Source: a virus. Taken from it: a DNA stretch of 52,819 bases. The notes below the pieces were generated by a model. It had not been told where the DNA came from. It saw nothing but the letters and a program-made list of their open reading frames with translations, and ran no database searches. The translations under genes and the position numbers were made by a program. The DNA is taken from positions 1-52,819 of IMG/VR virus record IMGVR_UViG_3300035703_000127; one strand, written 5' to 3'. How positions within the stretch are numbered: the stretch's first letter is position 1; every line of letters begins with the position of its first letter. This document shows positions 24,140 to 32,289 of the stretch, piece after piece.

Positions 24140-24538
24140 TCAGCTGTTCACCAGGCGGCTGCGCTTGCGGCCGGCTTTCTTTGTGGTGCCGGTGGTGCGT
24201 CGTTCACGGTTGGCGAAGCCGGCCTGCAGCGATTGCGGCATCCCCGTGGCCCGATCCGTGCGGAGGCTTTCGTAGAAGTTCCGCGCCCCGCGCTGGGTGG
24301 CATTGGTCTGCAGCAGGCGCCGGTTGTTGGCGTCTTGATCCCACCGGGGGCGATCAGCGTTGGCGATGTAGCGGCGGGTTTGCATCCGATCCCGGCTGGC
24401 CCGGGCATAACGGCGTTCAAAGGCTGCCTGGCTCACCGACGCCAGGGCGTTGATCGACTTGGGCTTGTCGCTGACGGCCGTTCCCCCTCCGCCGCCGGCT
24501 GCACGGGAGCTCCCGGCCCTGTTGTTGGCGCCAGCCAT
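24140..24538 (-). CDS. MAGN-tagged basic protein 6, 132 aa
   Basis: Variant tag MAGANNRAGSSRAAGGGGGT. The body contains many Arg, Asn and Tyr (ASRDRMQTRRYIANADRPRW; NATQRGARNFYESLRTDR) and ends in a basic KKAGRKRSRLVNS. It lies second in the cluster after the MuF-like gene. No known domain is recognised. Confidence 0.82.
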   Translation of the reverse strand: MAGANNRAGSSRAAGGGGGTAVSDKPKSINALASVSQAAFERRYARASRDRMQTRRYIANADRPRWDQDANNRRLLQTNATQRGARNFYESLRTDRATGMPQSLQAGFANRERRTTGTTKKAGRKRSRLVNS

Positions 24539-24554
24539 GGTCTGAATGCTGTTG

Positions 24555-24566
24555 CCTCAGGTTTCC
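24555..24566 (-). promoter_or_regulatory. Junction motif copy, 28 nt before ATG at 24538
   Basis: Minus-strand GGAAACCTGAGG following the TAA of MAGN protein 7 by about ten nt. Confidence 0.85.
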
Positions 24567-24576
24567 GGCTTGCTGC

Positions 24577-24927
24577 TTACCCCTGCCCCGCCGCGCGTTT
24601 CATGCGCCGGCGCATCTCCCGCAAACCTGCTGCCACCCCTGTGCCTGGCTCTTGACCAGCGCGCATGGCGGCGGTGAACGGATCGCGAATCTTGGTCAGC
24701 ACGCGGCCGCGCACGCTCATCATGTTGTCGAGACTGGCGTTAAAACCAGCGGCCTGAAACGCCTCTATGCGGGCGCGATCGGAGCGCAGCTTGCCATTGG
24801 ACATCACTCGGGCAAAGGCCTTTTCTTCCGCATTGAGGCGCAGCGGCGAGGGTGAAATCGTGCTGACTGGTTGGACCTTCGCTCCAGCACTGCGGCCACT
24901 TCCAGCCCGGTGCCCCGCCCCTGCCAT
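24577..24927 (-). CDS. MAGN-tagged basic protein 7, 116 aa
   Basis: Two adjacent ATGs exist (24930 and 24927). The second fits both the tag (MAGAGHRAGSGRSAGAKVQP) and the 28-nt motif spacing, so it is chosen. The body is helical and basic (KLRSDRARIEAFQAAGFNAS; GRVLTKIRDPFTAAMRAGQE). First member after the MuF-like protein, so probably made late with head proteins. Confidence 0.82.
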   Translation of the reverse strand: MAGAGHRAGSGRSAGAKVQPVSTISPSPLRLNAEEKAFARVMSNGKLRSDRARIEAFQAAGFNASLDNMMSVRGRVLTKIRDPFTAAMRAGQEPGTGVAAGLREMRRRMKRAAGQG

Positions 24928-24943
24928 CACCCTGCGCCATCTG

Positions 24944-24955
24944 GCTCAGGTTTCC
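24944..24955 (-). promoter_or_regulatory. Junction motif copy, 28 nt before ATG at 24927
   Basis: Minus-strand GGAAACCTGAGC that encodes the Leu-Glu-Thr-stop end of the MuF-like protein. Confidence 0.85.
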
Positions 24956-26031
24956 AGCGCCACGCTCGGCATCAGGCTCTCCAGCACCCCCGGGTAGCGC
25001 CGCTTCTCGCTGGCGGTTGGCAGTTTCAAGTAGCGCTGCAGCTCCTTGCGCGCGGCCGCGGGTTCCATCCCCTTGGCCTCGGCGTATTCCTTCCAGGCCT
25101 GCTGCTGGCTCTCGCGCCAGAACGCCTGATCCAGCAGCCCATCACGGGCCTCTCCGGCGGGGAGATCGGCCACCTCCTGGGGCACCGGCGTGGTCACGCA
25201 ACGGCAACGCGGGTGGGCCGGCGTCACCACCTTCCCGGCCGGGTAGATCTGCCCATGGCGGCTGGCGCAGTAGGGGCAGGCCCGTTCATCCTTCACCGCC
25301 ACCCAGCGCACGTACTCAAACCCCTGCCGCCGGGTGTGCTCCAGCTGTCCCTGCGCATAGGCCGTGGCCAGTTCACTGCGGGCGATCAGCGCCGCCCGTT
25401 GCCGCAGCCCCAGCGCACGGGTCTTGCCGGTGGGATCGCCGGCACCCTCCAGGGCACGCCGCACCTGGGCCTCCATCCGCTTGGGCCCCCACCCCCGCGC
25501 GGCCGCATCGGCCGTCACCGCCACCAGCTGTTCGCGGAACCGGGCCCCTTCTGCCCCCAGGTAGGCGCCGGCATTGCGCACCGCGGCCGCCACCGCCGGG
25601 CCGTTGGCACCGCCAAAGGGCAGCGCAGCCTCCGGGGCGCTCAGCTGGGCCAGCTCCCGGCTCAGCTCACCCCCCAGCCGCTGCGCTTCCGTCAGGTCGC
25701 GCTCCAGCTGCTGCTGCCACCGCAGGATCTCGGCCTCGCTGAGGAAGTCCTGGCTGATCTCCAGGATCGAGCGCAGCCGCGCCGAGCTTTCGCGGATCAC
25801 CGCGGCGCCACTGCGCTGCAACGGCCGCCCCTGGGCATCCACCCCTTCGGGTGCAGCGGCCTCCAGGTAGCGCCCGTAGGCCCGCTTCAGCTCAGCCATC
25901 ACCCCCGCCAGGCTGCGGCGCAGGGCCTCCACCGTGGCCGTTTCGCTGCGGGCCTCCAGTTGCCGCAGGGCCTCGGCATAGTCTTCGGCCAGCTGCAGGC
26001 TGGCTTCACCAATCCGCCGGCGGCGACTCAT
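24946..26031 (-). CDS. MuF-like minor head protein, 361 aa
   Basis: Minor capsid protein coded next to the portal, as in Mu and SPP1. The N-terminal 200 residues are long charged helices. Residues about 235-300 carry the gpF signature ARSELATAYAQGQLEHTRRQ, then WVAVKDERACPYCASRHGQI and PAHPRCRC, with the C..C/H/C.C zinc-like ligands intact. Start overlaps the portal stop as ATGA. The stop lies inside a junction motif. No fused toxin domain is visible at the C-terminus. Confidence 0.88.
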   Translation of the reverse strand: MSRRRRIGEASLQLAEDYAEALRQLEARSETATVEALRRSLAGVMAELKRAYGRYLEAAAPEGVDAQGRPLQRSGAAVIRESSARLRSILEISQDFLSEAEILRWQQQLERDLTEAQRLGGELSRELAQLSAPEAALPFGGANGPAVAAAVRNAGAYLGAEGARFREQLVAVTADAAARGWGPKRMEAQVRRALEGAGDPTGKTRALGLRQRAALIARSELATAYAQGQLEHTRRQGFEYVRWVAVKDERACPYCASRHGQIYPAGKVVTPAHPRCRCVTTPVPQEVADLPAGEARDGLLDQAFWRESQQQAWKEYAEAKGMEPAAARKELQRYLKLPTASEKRRYPGVLESLMPSVALET

Positions 26032-27635
26032 GCCACTGCGCGCTGTTGCTGCGCGCCCAGCTCAGCAGCGGCATTCAGCCCCCCGCCACCACCAGCAGGC
26101 AGGGCCTCAGGGGGGAGGCCCCCAGGCGGCAGGGCCCCGGGGGGCAGGGCCCCGGCCAGGTCGTTCACCCCAGGCACATTGCCAGCGACTGGCAGTTGCT
26201 TACGCAGCCGCTCCAGTTCATCGTCGGCGCTGGTCACCACCGTCAGCACACCGCCCTTGATGATCTGCTCCAGGAAGCTCTGGGTAGAAATCTGCTCGTT
26301 CTGCTCCAGCGACGACAGCTGCGCCACATCGGGGGCCGCCAGCGGTCGATCGAACAGGTGTGCCGCCATCGTGATCCCGGCTTCGGGGCTGAGACGCTCA
26401 CCGGTGAAGTTGCACCACAGCAGCATCAGCGCCTGCACCGCGGAGTTCTTGGCGGTGGCCACCGAACGCATCGAGGCCTCGGTGTGCGCAGCCTCCAGGC
26501 TGGCCTGGGTGGCGGTCTTGCTGCCGCCATCGCCGTAGAGGAATGCCAGGGTCTGCTCGCGGATCAGCGCTTCGATGTGGCTGATGTCCTGCGCCAGGTG
26601 GTTCAGGGAGCTGGCACCCGGTTCGGCAAAGCCAAAGCTGCCGTTGGGGTCCAGATCCACCACGCTGTTGGGCCCCAGCACCAGCGGCGCCACCTGCCCC
26701 CCAGGCCCGGGCAGGGCGCCCTTGCGCACCGGCACCGGCATGGCGGTTTTGTGCTTCAGCTCGGCATGGTCGGAGCGGCAGCGCAGGTGCTCCAGCGTCA
26801 GCTCCGCCAGCCCCGACAGGCGGATGCTGCCCTGGCCGAAGCCCTCCCGTGCCCCGGCGGCGTACCAGACCACCGGCGGAGCGGGGTAGGGCCGTCCAGC
26901 CGGTGCCTCGTAGTACCCCTGCTGGGGCACCCCATCGGCATTCACCGCCACCCGCACCGACGGCCGGCCGCCACTGCCGGCGCTGCCTTCCACGATCTCC
27001 AGCAGCCGCCAGAAGGCCTGGCCGTTGAGGGTGCCGATCAACCGGTAGCGGGGCTTGAGCTTGACGCCGTAGAGCCCGTCCTGCTCCTCAGCCCACTCGC
27101 GAATCACCAGCCAGTCGAGCACCTCCCGACCGCCCTCGTGGTGAACGCGCCAGTTCAGCAGGTTGCGGCGCTCCACCAGCGCCAGGTAGGGCCGCCGGTC
27201 TTCCGCCAGCTGGTGGCCGTTGGTGGGGACGCTGCCGGCCGGCATGTCCACGGTGATCAGGCAGCCGCCATCCCGCAGGGCCAGCTGATCGGCCTGCTGC
27301 AGAAAGCTGGTGAGATCGTTGCCGCGCCGGTCAATGTCATCGATGGCCCTCTCCAGGCTGGCTGGGGGGTTCTTGAGCTGGTAGCGGCTCAACACCCCCG
27401 CGAAGCTGGTGATGGCATCGCGGAAGAAGGGCACATAGCTGACCCGCCCCAGCCGCGCCTTGTAGGCGGCCGGTGGTTCCTTCGGCTCCTTGGGCAGGTA
27501 GTGCTCCAGCCGGCCCTTGAGGTAGTTCCAGCAGTCGCGGTTGCGATCGAGCTCCTCCAGCACATCGCGCAGCACGTGATGCTGATAGCTGGGCAGCTCA
27601 GGATCGGTTGTGGGGTGCGCGAACTTCTGCTCCAA
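26028..27635 (-). CDS. Portal protein (DUF4055 type), about 535 aa
   Basis: Forms the dodecameric vertex through which DNA enters. The TTG at 27635 is the first usual start codon; a CTG at 27650 would sit closer to the upstream motif. The N-terminal domain reads YKARLGRVSYVPFFRDAITS, followed by a wing/stem region (LVERRNLLNWRVHHEGGREV) and a helical crown (DISHIEALIREQTLAFLYGD). The end is Pro/Gly-rich with short repeats (LPPGALPPGGLPPEALPAGG). Position between terminase and MuF supports the call. Confidence 0.85.
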   Translation of the reverse strand: MEQKFAHPTTDPELPSYQHHVLRDVLEELDRNRDCWNYLKGRLEHYLPKEPKEPPAAYKARLGRVSYVPFFRDAITSFAGVLSRYQLKNPPASLERAIDDIDRRGNDLTSFLQQADQLALRDGGCLITVDMPAGSVPTNGHQLAEDRRPYLALVERRNLLNWRVHHEGGREVLDWLVIREWAEEQDGLYGVKLKPRYRLIGTLNGQAFWRLLEIVEGSAGSGGRPSVRVAVNADGVPQQGYYEAPAGRPYPAPPVVWYAAGAREGFGQGSIRLSGLAELTLEHLRCRSDHAELKHKTAMPVPVRKGALPGPGGQVAPLVLGPNSVVDLDPNGSFGFAEPGASSLNHLAQDISHIEALIREQTLAFLYGDGGSKTATQASLEAAHTEASMRSVATAKNSAVQALMLLWCNFTGERLSPEAGITMAAHLFDRPLAAPDVAQLSSLEQNEQISTQSFLEQIIKGGVLTVVTSADDELERLRKQLPVAGNVPGVNDLAGALPPGALPPGGLPPEALPAGGGGGLNAAAELGAQQQRAVA

Positions 27636-27663
27636 ACCGAGATCCGCCAGCGGCCACCTTCTG

Positions 27664-27675
27664 GCTCAGGTTTCC
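27664..27675 (-). promoter_or_regulatory. Junction motif copy upstream of the portal
   Basis: Minus-strand GGAAACCTGAGC. Its TGA is the in-frame stop immediately upstream of the portal frame. Distance to the TTG at 27635 is 40 nt, or 25 nt to the CTG at 27650, so the 28-nt rule is not met exactly. Confidence 0.7.
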
Positions 27676-27716
27676 AACCCCTTCCCCCATCAGGCCTCAC
27701 GGCTGGGGGCGTGATC

Positions 27717-28790
27717 TCAGGCGGCCAGATCCAGGAGCCCCAGCTGCAGGGCCTGGGCCTCCAGCTGCCGGCGGCTGCGGGGGCGCCGGGGGGGCGCCTT
27801 GGGCAGCGCCTGGTGGCCCGGCGGTTTGAGCTCCACGGCCAGCTGCAGCGCCAGCTGACGGCGCACCTCCGGCAGCCGCTGGCCTCGCAGTGCCATCCGC
27901 GCTGCCGTGAGGAACTGCCCCAGGGCCTGCATCGGCATCACCGGCCGCCGGCCGGGGTTGCTCCAGAACTGCTCCAGCGCCTGGCGGTCACTGCGATGCA
28001 GCCGCCCCCAGATCGTTTGCACCAGCTGTTCCACCGGCTGCAGCACGTCCGCCTCCAGCTGGGCATCGGCCTGACCCACCAGCTCCTCATGCAGTTCGGT
28101 GGTGCCCGCCATGGCGTTGAGCATTTCTTCGAGCTCTCCGGCCTTCAGCCCCACCGCCTGGCACACCACCTCGGGGCTCTGGCCAGCCTCCAGCAGTTTC
28201 TTGGCCCGCGGCATCACCTCCCGCCAGCGAGCGGGGAACTTGATCGCATACCCCCGGTCGCGGAAGTGGTGGAGGATCTCGCCGTTGATGTACGGCACCG
28301 CGATGGTGCTGAGCTTGTAGCCGCTGGCGGGGTTGTACTTGCGGCAGCCCTTCACCAGGCCGACAAAGGCAATCGCCTCCAGGTCGTCGTAGGCCAGCTG
28401 GGATTTGCGCGCCCATCCCCAGGCGTACTTGCGCGCCAGCTTCAGGTTGTCGGTGATCAGCTGCTCCGAGTCGAGCTCCTCGCCGGTGTCCGGGTTGACC
28501 CAGCGCCAGGGTGCAGGGAAGCCGCCGCGATCTACTCCGGCGCCAGCACCAGCTGACGGTTCCAGATCAGCAGTTCCCGAGGGGCCCGCTGCAGCTGGCT
28601 CAGGGGCGCTCGGCTCCACTCCCCCCCGAAGCGTCGAATCTCGATCTGGCGCTCCCGCAGTCGCCACAGCCCGCCGACGGGGAGACCGCGCACGGCGCTG
28701 GCCGTGGCCTCCGGCAGTTGATTCAGCGCTGAGCGGTGGGCCGTTGGGGCCTGGGAGGGCAGGGGCACAGCTGGGCGGTAGGTCAGTCAT
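27717..28790 (-). CDS. Phage-encoded RNA polymerase sigma factor
   Basis: Sigma-70 family, group 3 (SigB/SigF-like) layout. With ATG 28790 (AGGA upstream), region 2 spans about residues 111-182: ITDNLKLARKYAWGWARKSQ, YDDLEAIAFVGLVKGCRKYN and YKLSTIAVPYINGEILHHFR, carrying core-binding and -10 recognition helices. Region 3 (KFPARWREVMPRAKKLLEAG) follows. Region 4 is weak. Codon bias before about residue 85 is poor and a better-looking overlapping gene occupies that stretch, so the true start may be near 28540. It would redirect host polymerase to phage promoters. It is set oddly between terminase and portal. Confidence 0.75.
   Translation of the reverse strand: MTDLPPSCAPALPGPNGPPLSAESTAGGHGQRRARSPRRRAVATAGAPDRDSTLRGGVEPSAPEPAAAGPSGTADLEPSAGAGAGVDRGGFPAPWRWVNPDTGEELDSEQLITDNLKLARKYAWGWARKSQLAYDDLEAIAFVGLVKGCRKYNPASGYKLSTIAVPYINGEILHHFRDRGYAIKFPARWREVMPRAKKLLEAGQSPEVVCQAVGLKAGELEEMLNAMAGTTELHEELVGQADAQLEADVLQPVEQLVQTIWGRLHRSDRQALEQFWSNPGRRPVMPMQALGQFLTAARMALRGQRLPEVRRQLALQLAVELKPPGHQALPKAPPRRPRSRRQLEAQALQLGLLDLAA
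28532..28768 (-). CDS. Small hypothetical protein before the sigma factor, 78 aa
   Basis: GTG at 28768 opens a frame with strong third-position GC: MPLPSQAPTAHRSALNQLPE, then GLWRLRERQIEIRRFGGEWS and LIWNRQLVLAPE. This looks more like coding sequence than the sigma frame overlapping it. It stops exactly where the convincing sigma sequence begins, so it is either an upstream coupled gene or the N-terminal part of the sigma factor joined by a frameshift. Unknown family. Confidence 0.5.
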   Translation of the reverse strand: MPLPSQAPTAHRSALNQLPEATASAVRGLPVGGLWRLRERQIEIRRFGGEWSRAPLSQLQRAPRELLIWNRQLVLAPE

Positions 28791-28815
28791 GGGCAGGATT
28801 CCTGGGGTGGGGAGC

Positions 28816-30441
28816 TCACCGGAAGCCCGGGGCCTGGGGCGGCCGGCGCGGGGCAATCGGGCCCTGGGGGATCAGATCCCCAGGCTTGGGATCGGTGTAG
28901 TGCTCACTGCCACGGCCCCAGCTGGCGGTCGTCACCCGCATCGGGCCGGTGCCGGACACGTAGTTGAGGACCTGGGTGGTGCTGTCCACCATGTCGTCAT
29001 GGGCTGCACCGGGGAACCCCAGCAGCTGGTCTTCGTAGGGCTGCAGCCAGCCGGCACCGGTTGGATGCCAGACCCGGCCCTGCTCGTACCAGGGGGCAGC
29101 GGCATTGGCGCGGGCCTCTTTGCCCCCCAGGGGGCGCACGCTGCGGATCAGGTAGCCGCTGCTCTCACGGCTGAGGGTGTCGATCACCGCCGGGCCGTTG
29201 GCGGCATCCTCCACCAACAGCTCCCCGAAGTGCCAGCGGTGCCAGACCGTGGCCAGCAGGGCCAGGGTGTCGATGAATCCCAGGCGCTGATTGATCACGT
29301 CCCGCAGGAACATGCCATCGGCGCACTGGCTCCAAATCGTCAGCGCCACAAAGTCGCTGCCGCTGGTGCTTTTGAAGGTGCAGTCCAGGGACGCCAGGGT
29401 GCGAACGATCTGGCTCTGATCGATCTGCGCCGGGTCGTAATAGCGGAACCACTCGCGCTGGAAGAGGTTGCCGCCGGCCACCGTCGGCTGCTGCTGGTAG
29501 AGGGCCTGCCACCAGCGGGTTGCCATGGTGCCTTCGGTCTTGCGCAGCTGCTCAATCGGATAGCGCTCCGGGCAGAGGGCCTCACCGGGTTGGCGCCAGT
29601 CCGGCTCACGGGTGCAGCTGGCCGGCAGCGGGGTGTATTCGGCCTGGGGCAGGGCAATGGCCGCCAGGTCGATCACATGCCACCGCTCGGGTTCGGAACC
29701 CCGATCGAGGGCCTCATCTTCCTTGCTCAGCAGGAAGCCGGTGAGGTCATCGAGGGCCCAGCGGGTCTGGATCACCACCATCGCGCCACCGGGCTCCAGA
29801 CGGGTGGAGTAGACCGCATCCCACCAGTCCTTCATCGCCGCCTTGTAGCCCGCGCTGTCGGCCTGATTGGCATCTTTCACCGGGTCGTCGATCACCCCCA
29901 GGTGGAAGCCCTTACCGGTGGCTGCACCGGCGACACCCACAGCCCACATGCCACCGCGATCGAGGGTGCCCCAGCGGTTGACAGCGCGGCTGGCCGGATC
30001 AATCGGCCCACCGTCTTCCGTGAAGAACTGCCGGGCTTCGCGGGAGAGGGAATCGGCCAGTTCAGCGCCATAGCTGGCCAGACCCACCCAGCGCTCGGGG
30101 TGACGGCGCAGGAAGTAGGCCGGGAACAGCCGGCTGGTCAGCTGGGACTTGCCATGGCGCGGCGGGGCCTGAATGATCAGGCGCTTGATCTGGCCATCGG
30201 CCACCGCCTGCAGACGCTCCACCAGCACATCGACGTGCCGGTAGAACTCAAAGCGGGGTGAGACGCGGCGGATGAACTGGGCCAGGCTGCCCACCTGCTC
30301 GGCGTTCTGCTCGGGGGTGAGGGCCAGCTGGTGGCGCTGGCGCTGCTGCTCCAGGGCCTGGCACCGCTGCCAGGCCGAGTAGCCGCCAAAGCGCTTGGCC
30401 GCTCCCAGGTCCAGCAGGGCATCGCCCAGACGGCGGCTCAC
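28816..30441 (-). CDS. Terminase large subunit, 541 aa
   Basis: Packaging motor with ATPase and nuclease halves. Walker A is IIQAPPRHGKSQLTSRLFPA near residue 95, and Walker B is LGVIDDPVKD near 185 with an ATPase coupling segment after it (MVVIQTRWALDDLTGF). The RNase-H-like nuclease is in the C-terminal half with acidic residues in TLASLDCTFKSTSGSDFVAL, LLVEDAANGPAVIDTLSRES and AAHDDMVDS. Length is normal. The start overlaps the small terminase stop as ATGA. Confidence 0.95.
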   Translation of the reverse strand: MSRRLGDALLDLGAAKRFGGYSAWQRCQALEQQRQRHQLALTPEQNAEQVGSLAQFIRRVSPRFEFYRHVDVLVERLQAVADGQIKRLIIQAPPRHGKSQLTSRLFPAYFLRRHPERWVGLASYGAELADSLSREARQFFTEDGGPIDPASRAVNRWGTLDRGGMWAVGVAGAATGKGFHLGVIDDPVKDANQADSAGYKAAMKDWWDAVYSTRLEPGGAMVVIQTRWALDDLTGFLLSKEDEALDRGSEPERWHVIDLAAIALPQAEYTPLPASCTREPDWRQPGEALCPERYPIEQLRKTEGTMATRWWQALYQQQPTVAGGNLFQREWFRYYDPAQIDQSQIVRTLASLDCTFKSTSGSDFVALTIWSQCADGMFLRDVINQRLGFIDTLALLATVWHRWHFGELLVEDAANGPAVIDTLSRESSGYLIRSVRPLGGKEARANAAAPWYEQGRVWHPTGAGWLQPYEDQLLGFPGAAHDDMVDSTTQVLNYVSGTGPMRVTTASWGRGSEHYTDPKPGDLIPQGPIAPRRPPQAPGFR

Positions 30442-31172
30442 CCGATCACCTCGGCGTCTTCAATCACCCGGGCATCGAGCTCCAGCACTGCCCGCTCCAT
30501 CTGCAGCAACAGCCTGTCCACGCCGATGGCGCGGCCCCAGTTGTGATGGGCTGAGGCCGCCAGGCTGCAGGCCGAGGCGACAAAGGAGGGGATCTCCCGG
30601 GACTTGAGCAGCTCCTGGCGCTCCAACATCCGCGCCACGGATTTACTGGCGATCTGCGTCATCGCCCGGGCGAGCTTCATCTGGTGACGGCCGAGGGATT
30701 CGGATTCCTCCCGGAACATCTCCAGCATCTGTTCGTGTTCCAGTTCCTTGGCCCGGATTTCAGGCGGCAGGGAGGGCAGGGCGTCCGGGTTGCGACTGCT
30801 CACCAGTTCCACCGGCGGGCGAGACGCCGCTTCCAGCAGGGGTTGTGGCAGAGGCGGGGCCAGATCCGGGTTTGTGGCGGACTCCTCCGTGCGGGCATCC
30901 CATTCCTTGGCACGGCCGACCCAGTTGAACTTCAGGGCCAGTTCGTTGATGGCAGTCCTGGAGGTGCCGAAATGCTTGGCGGTTGCGACCTGGGTGCGGC
31001 CTGGGCCCTGGTCGCGGTAGTGCAGGAACTTCAGATGGGAGTTCTGGCGCTCGCGGGGGAAGCCCTTCTCATCGCGCTGATACCCCTGGCCGTGATCCCA
31101 GGGAAACTGGCGTCCATCATTCCCTTGATTCGGCACAGAATCCAGACCGATCCGGTTTCGATAGCTGATCAC
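30438..31172 (-). CDS. Probable terminase small subunit, 244 aa
   Basis: Recognises the packaging site. GTG at 31172 opens MISYRNRIGLDSVPNQGNDG. The helix-turn-helix lies at about residues 62-90 (TQVATAKHFGTSRTAINELA), followed by W..RAKEWD and a long helical C-terminus (SLGRHQMKLARAMTQIASKS) for oligomerisation. Larger than many small terminases. Its direct overlap with the large subunit supports the role. Confidence 0.78.
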   Translation of the reverse strand: MISYRNRIGLDSVPNQGNDGRQFPWDHGQGYQRDEKGFPRERQNSHLKFLHYRDQGPGRTQVATAKHFGTSRTAINELALKFNWVGRAKEWDARTEESATNPDLAPPLPQPLLEAASRPPVELVSSRNPDALPSLPPEIRAKELEHEQMLEMFREESESLGRHQMKLARAMTQIASKSVARMLERQELLKSREIPSFVASACSLAASAHHNWGRAIGVDRLLLQMERAVLELDARVIEDAEVIG

Positions 31173-31356
31173 GCGGATGGTAAGGCTTTTCCGGCGGCCG
31201 GCCAGGGAAAACCAGGACGCACAGCACGCGCACCGTGGCGGTCAAGGCGAAACAGGGTTCAGCCGGACTGGTGAAGAAAGAGCCGGTGCATCACAAGACG
31301 CGGCAGGGTAATGGCCGGGGGAGCCGCTCCAGCCACGGGCGGAAGCTGCGCCGGGG

Positions 31357-31620
31357 TCAGGGCAGGGGCTGAGGGTCGGCGGGCGGTTCGTGGCGCTCGT
31401 AGGCCTTGAGTAGCCGGCGGGCGGCGACCACCAGCTGCTCCAGCTCCTCCAGGTCCAGGCGCAGGGTCTTGGGGGCGAGGGCTGCATCGACGGCCTCGAT
31501 CTCCAGGAAGGCGCCGCCGCCCTCATCGACGATGGAGAGGCGCAGGCCGTTGCCGTAGTAGGGGTTCTGATCGCTGGGGTGAATGCTCACGCTGAGCGGT
31601 GTGTAGCGGTAGCTGGTCAT
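31357..31620 (-). CDS. Small hypothetical protein, 87 aa
   Basis: Last gene of the early overlapping chain before a 184-bp gap to the terminase genes. Reads MTSYRYTPLSVSIHPSDQNP, then LRLSIVDEGGGAFLEIEAVD and a helix LEELEQLVVAARRLLKAYER. Alpha/beta, with no recognised family. ATG overlaps the stop of the 35-aa gene upstream. Confidence 0.65.
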   Translation of the reverse strand: MTSYRYTPLSVSIHPSDQNPYYGNGLRLSIVDEGGGAFLEIEAVDAALAPKTLRLDLEELEQLVVAARRLLKAYERHEPPADPQPLP

Positions 31621-31724
31621 GAGGGCCTGCGCAGGTCGGCCAGGGCCCGGGTGAGGTCCATCCAGCCCGGGTTGCCGATGTTGACGCGCAGGGCGGGCAT
31701 GGTGAGCTCAATGGGGGCGCTCAT
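31617..31724 (-). CDS. Very small hypothetical protein, 35 aa
   Basis: ATG at 31724 and TGA at 31617 overlap both neighbours by four bases (ATGA), which is the main evidence. Reads MSAPIELTMPALRVNIGNPG, then WMDLTRALADLRRPS. Unknown function. Confidence 0.6.
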   Translation of the reverse strand: MSAPIELTMPALRVNIGNPGWMDLTRALADLRRPS

Positions 31725-32011
31725 TGCTCTGCATCCCGCTCAGGCATTTCCTCTGGGAGCCAGGCCATCGCAAGTCGGACGGTGTTGACGAGGTGCTTGT
31801 GTTCTTCGCCGACAACCAGAGCAAGGTGCGCCAACGCGAATGCTGCCTGGATGCGCAACTCCGGGGGTGGCGGCAGGTCGCGCAGCCATCTGCGAGCGAG
31901 TGCGACATGGCGGCGCGATTCAGGCGAAAGGGTGCCGCGATCAATCTCCTGTTTCAGGATTTCTGAGAACTTCCAACACAGGAAGTAAGGGTCAAGCGCT
32001 GCAAGATTCAT
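31721..32011 (-). CDS. Small helical hypothetical protein, 96 aa
   Basis: Starts MNLAALDPYFLCWKFSEILK and is helical throughout (HVALARRWLRDLPPPPELRI; LAHLALVVGEEHKHLVNTVR). No membrane segment long enough to span. ATGA overlaps on both sides. Unknown function. Confidence 0.65.
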   Translation of the reverse strand: MNLAALDPYFLCWKFSEILKQEIDRGTLSPESRRHVALARRWLRDLPPPPELRIQAAFALAHLALVVGEEHKHLVNTVRLAMAWLPEEMPERDAEQ

Positions 32012-32289
32012 CCCTCCACCTCCAGCACCTGGCGGCGCAGGGCGGCCAGCACCAGGGCATTGGTGCCGGAACGGCGCAGCATGGCGAGCTGGGAGTCAAT
32101 CAGCGCCAAGATCCGGTCTCGTTCCCGGGCGGCAGCCTGTTGCCAGGCGGCCTGCACGGCAGCGTCCTGGGTGAGGTGTTCCGCAGCGCGGACCAATACG
32201 CGCTCCTGGGCCTCGATGGCGGCGCGCTCGTTGCTGAGTTCAGCCAACAGGGCATCCAGCTGTTGGCGGGTCTGATCCAAAAGTTCCAT
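32008..32289 (-). CDS. Coiled-coil hypothetical protein, 93 aa
   Basis: Almost entirely heptad-like: MELLDQTRQQLDALLAELSN, then ERAAIEAQERVLVRAAEHLT and a closing LAALRRQVLEVEG. A dimeric coiled coil is likely. ATG overlaps the upstream stop by a single base. Role unknown. Confidence 0.65.
   Translation of the reverse strand: MELLDQTRQQLDALLAELSNERAAIEAQERVLVRAAEHLTQDAAVQAAWQQAAARERDRILALIDSQLAMLRRSGTNALVLAALRRQVLEVEG

Noticed and set aside
20608-24955. Junction motif as a Shine-Dalgarno sequence
   Set aside because: It sits 28 nt from the start, does not match AAGGAGGTGATC, and some genes carry a separate AGGA near the start.
3441-24955. Junction motif explained as a conserved protein C-terminus (Glu-Thr-stop)
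   Set aside because: Only some copies are read in that frame. Others follow an earlier stop, one follows a terminator, and one is on the plus strand before a gene.
25851-28556. Very long plus-strand open frame (901 codons) opposite the portal, MuF and sigma genes
   Set aside because: Pro/His/Leu/Gln-rich, without domains, and covered by well-supported minus-strand genes. Long antisense frames are expected in GC-rich DNA. The same applies to plus-strand frames at 12263-13561, 24871-26538 and 28405-30261.
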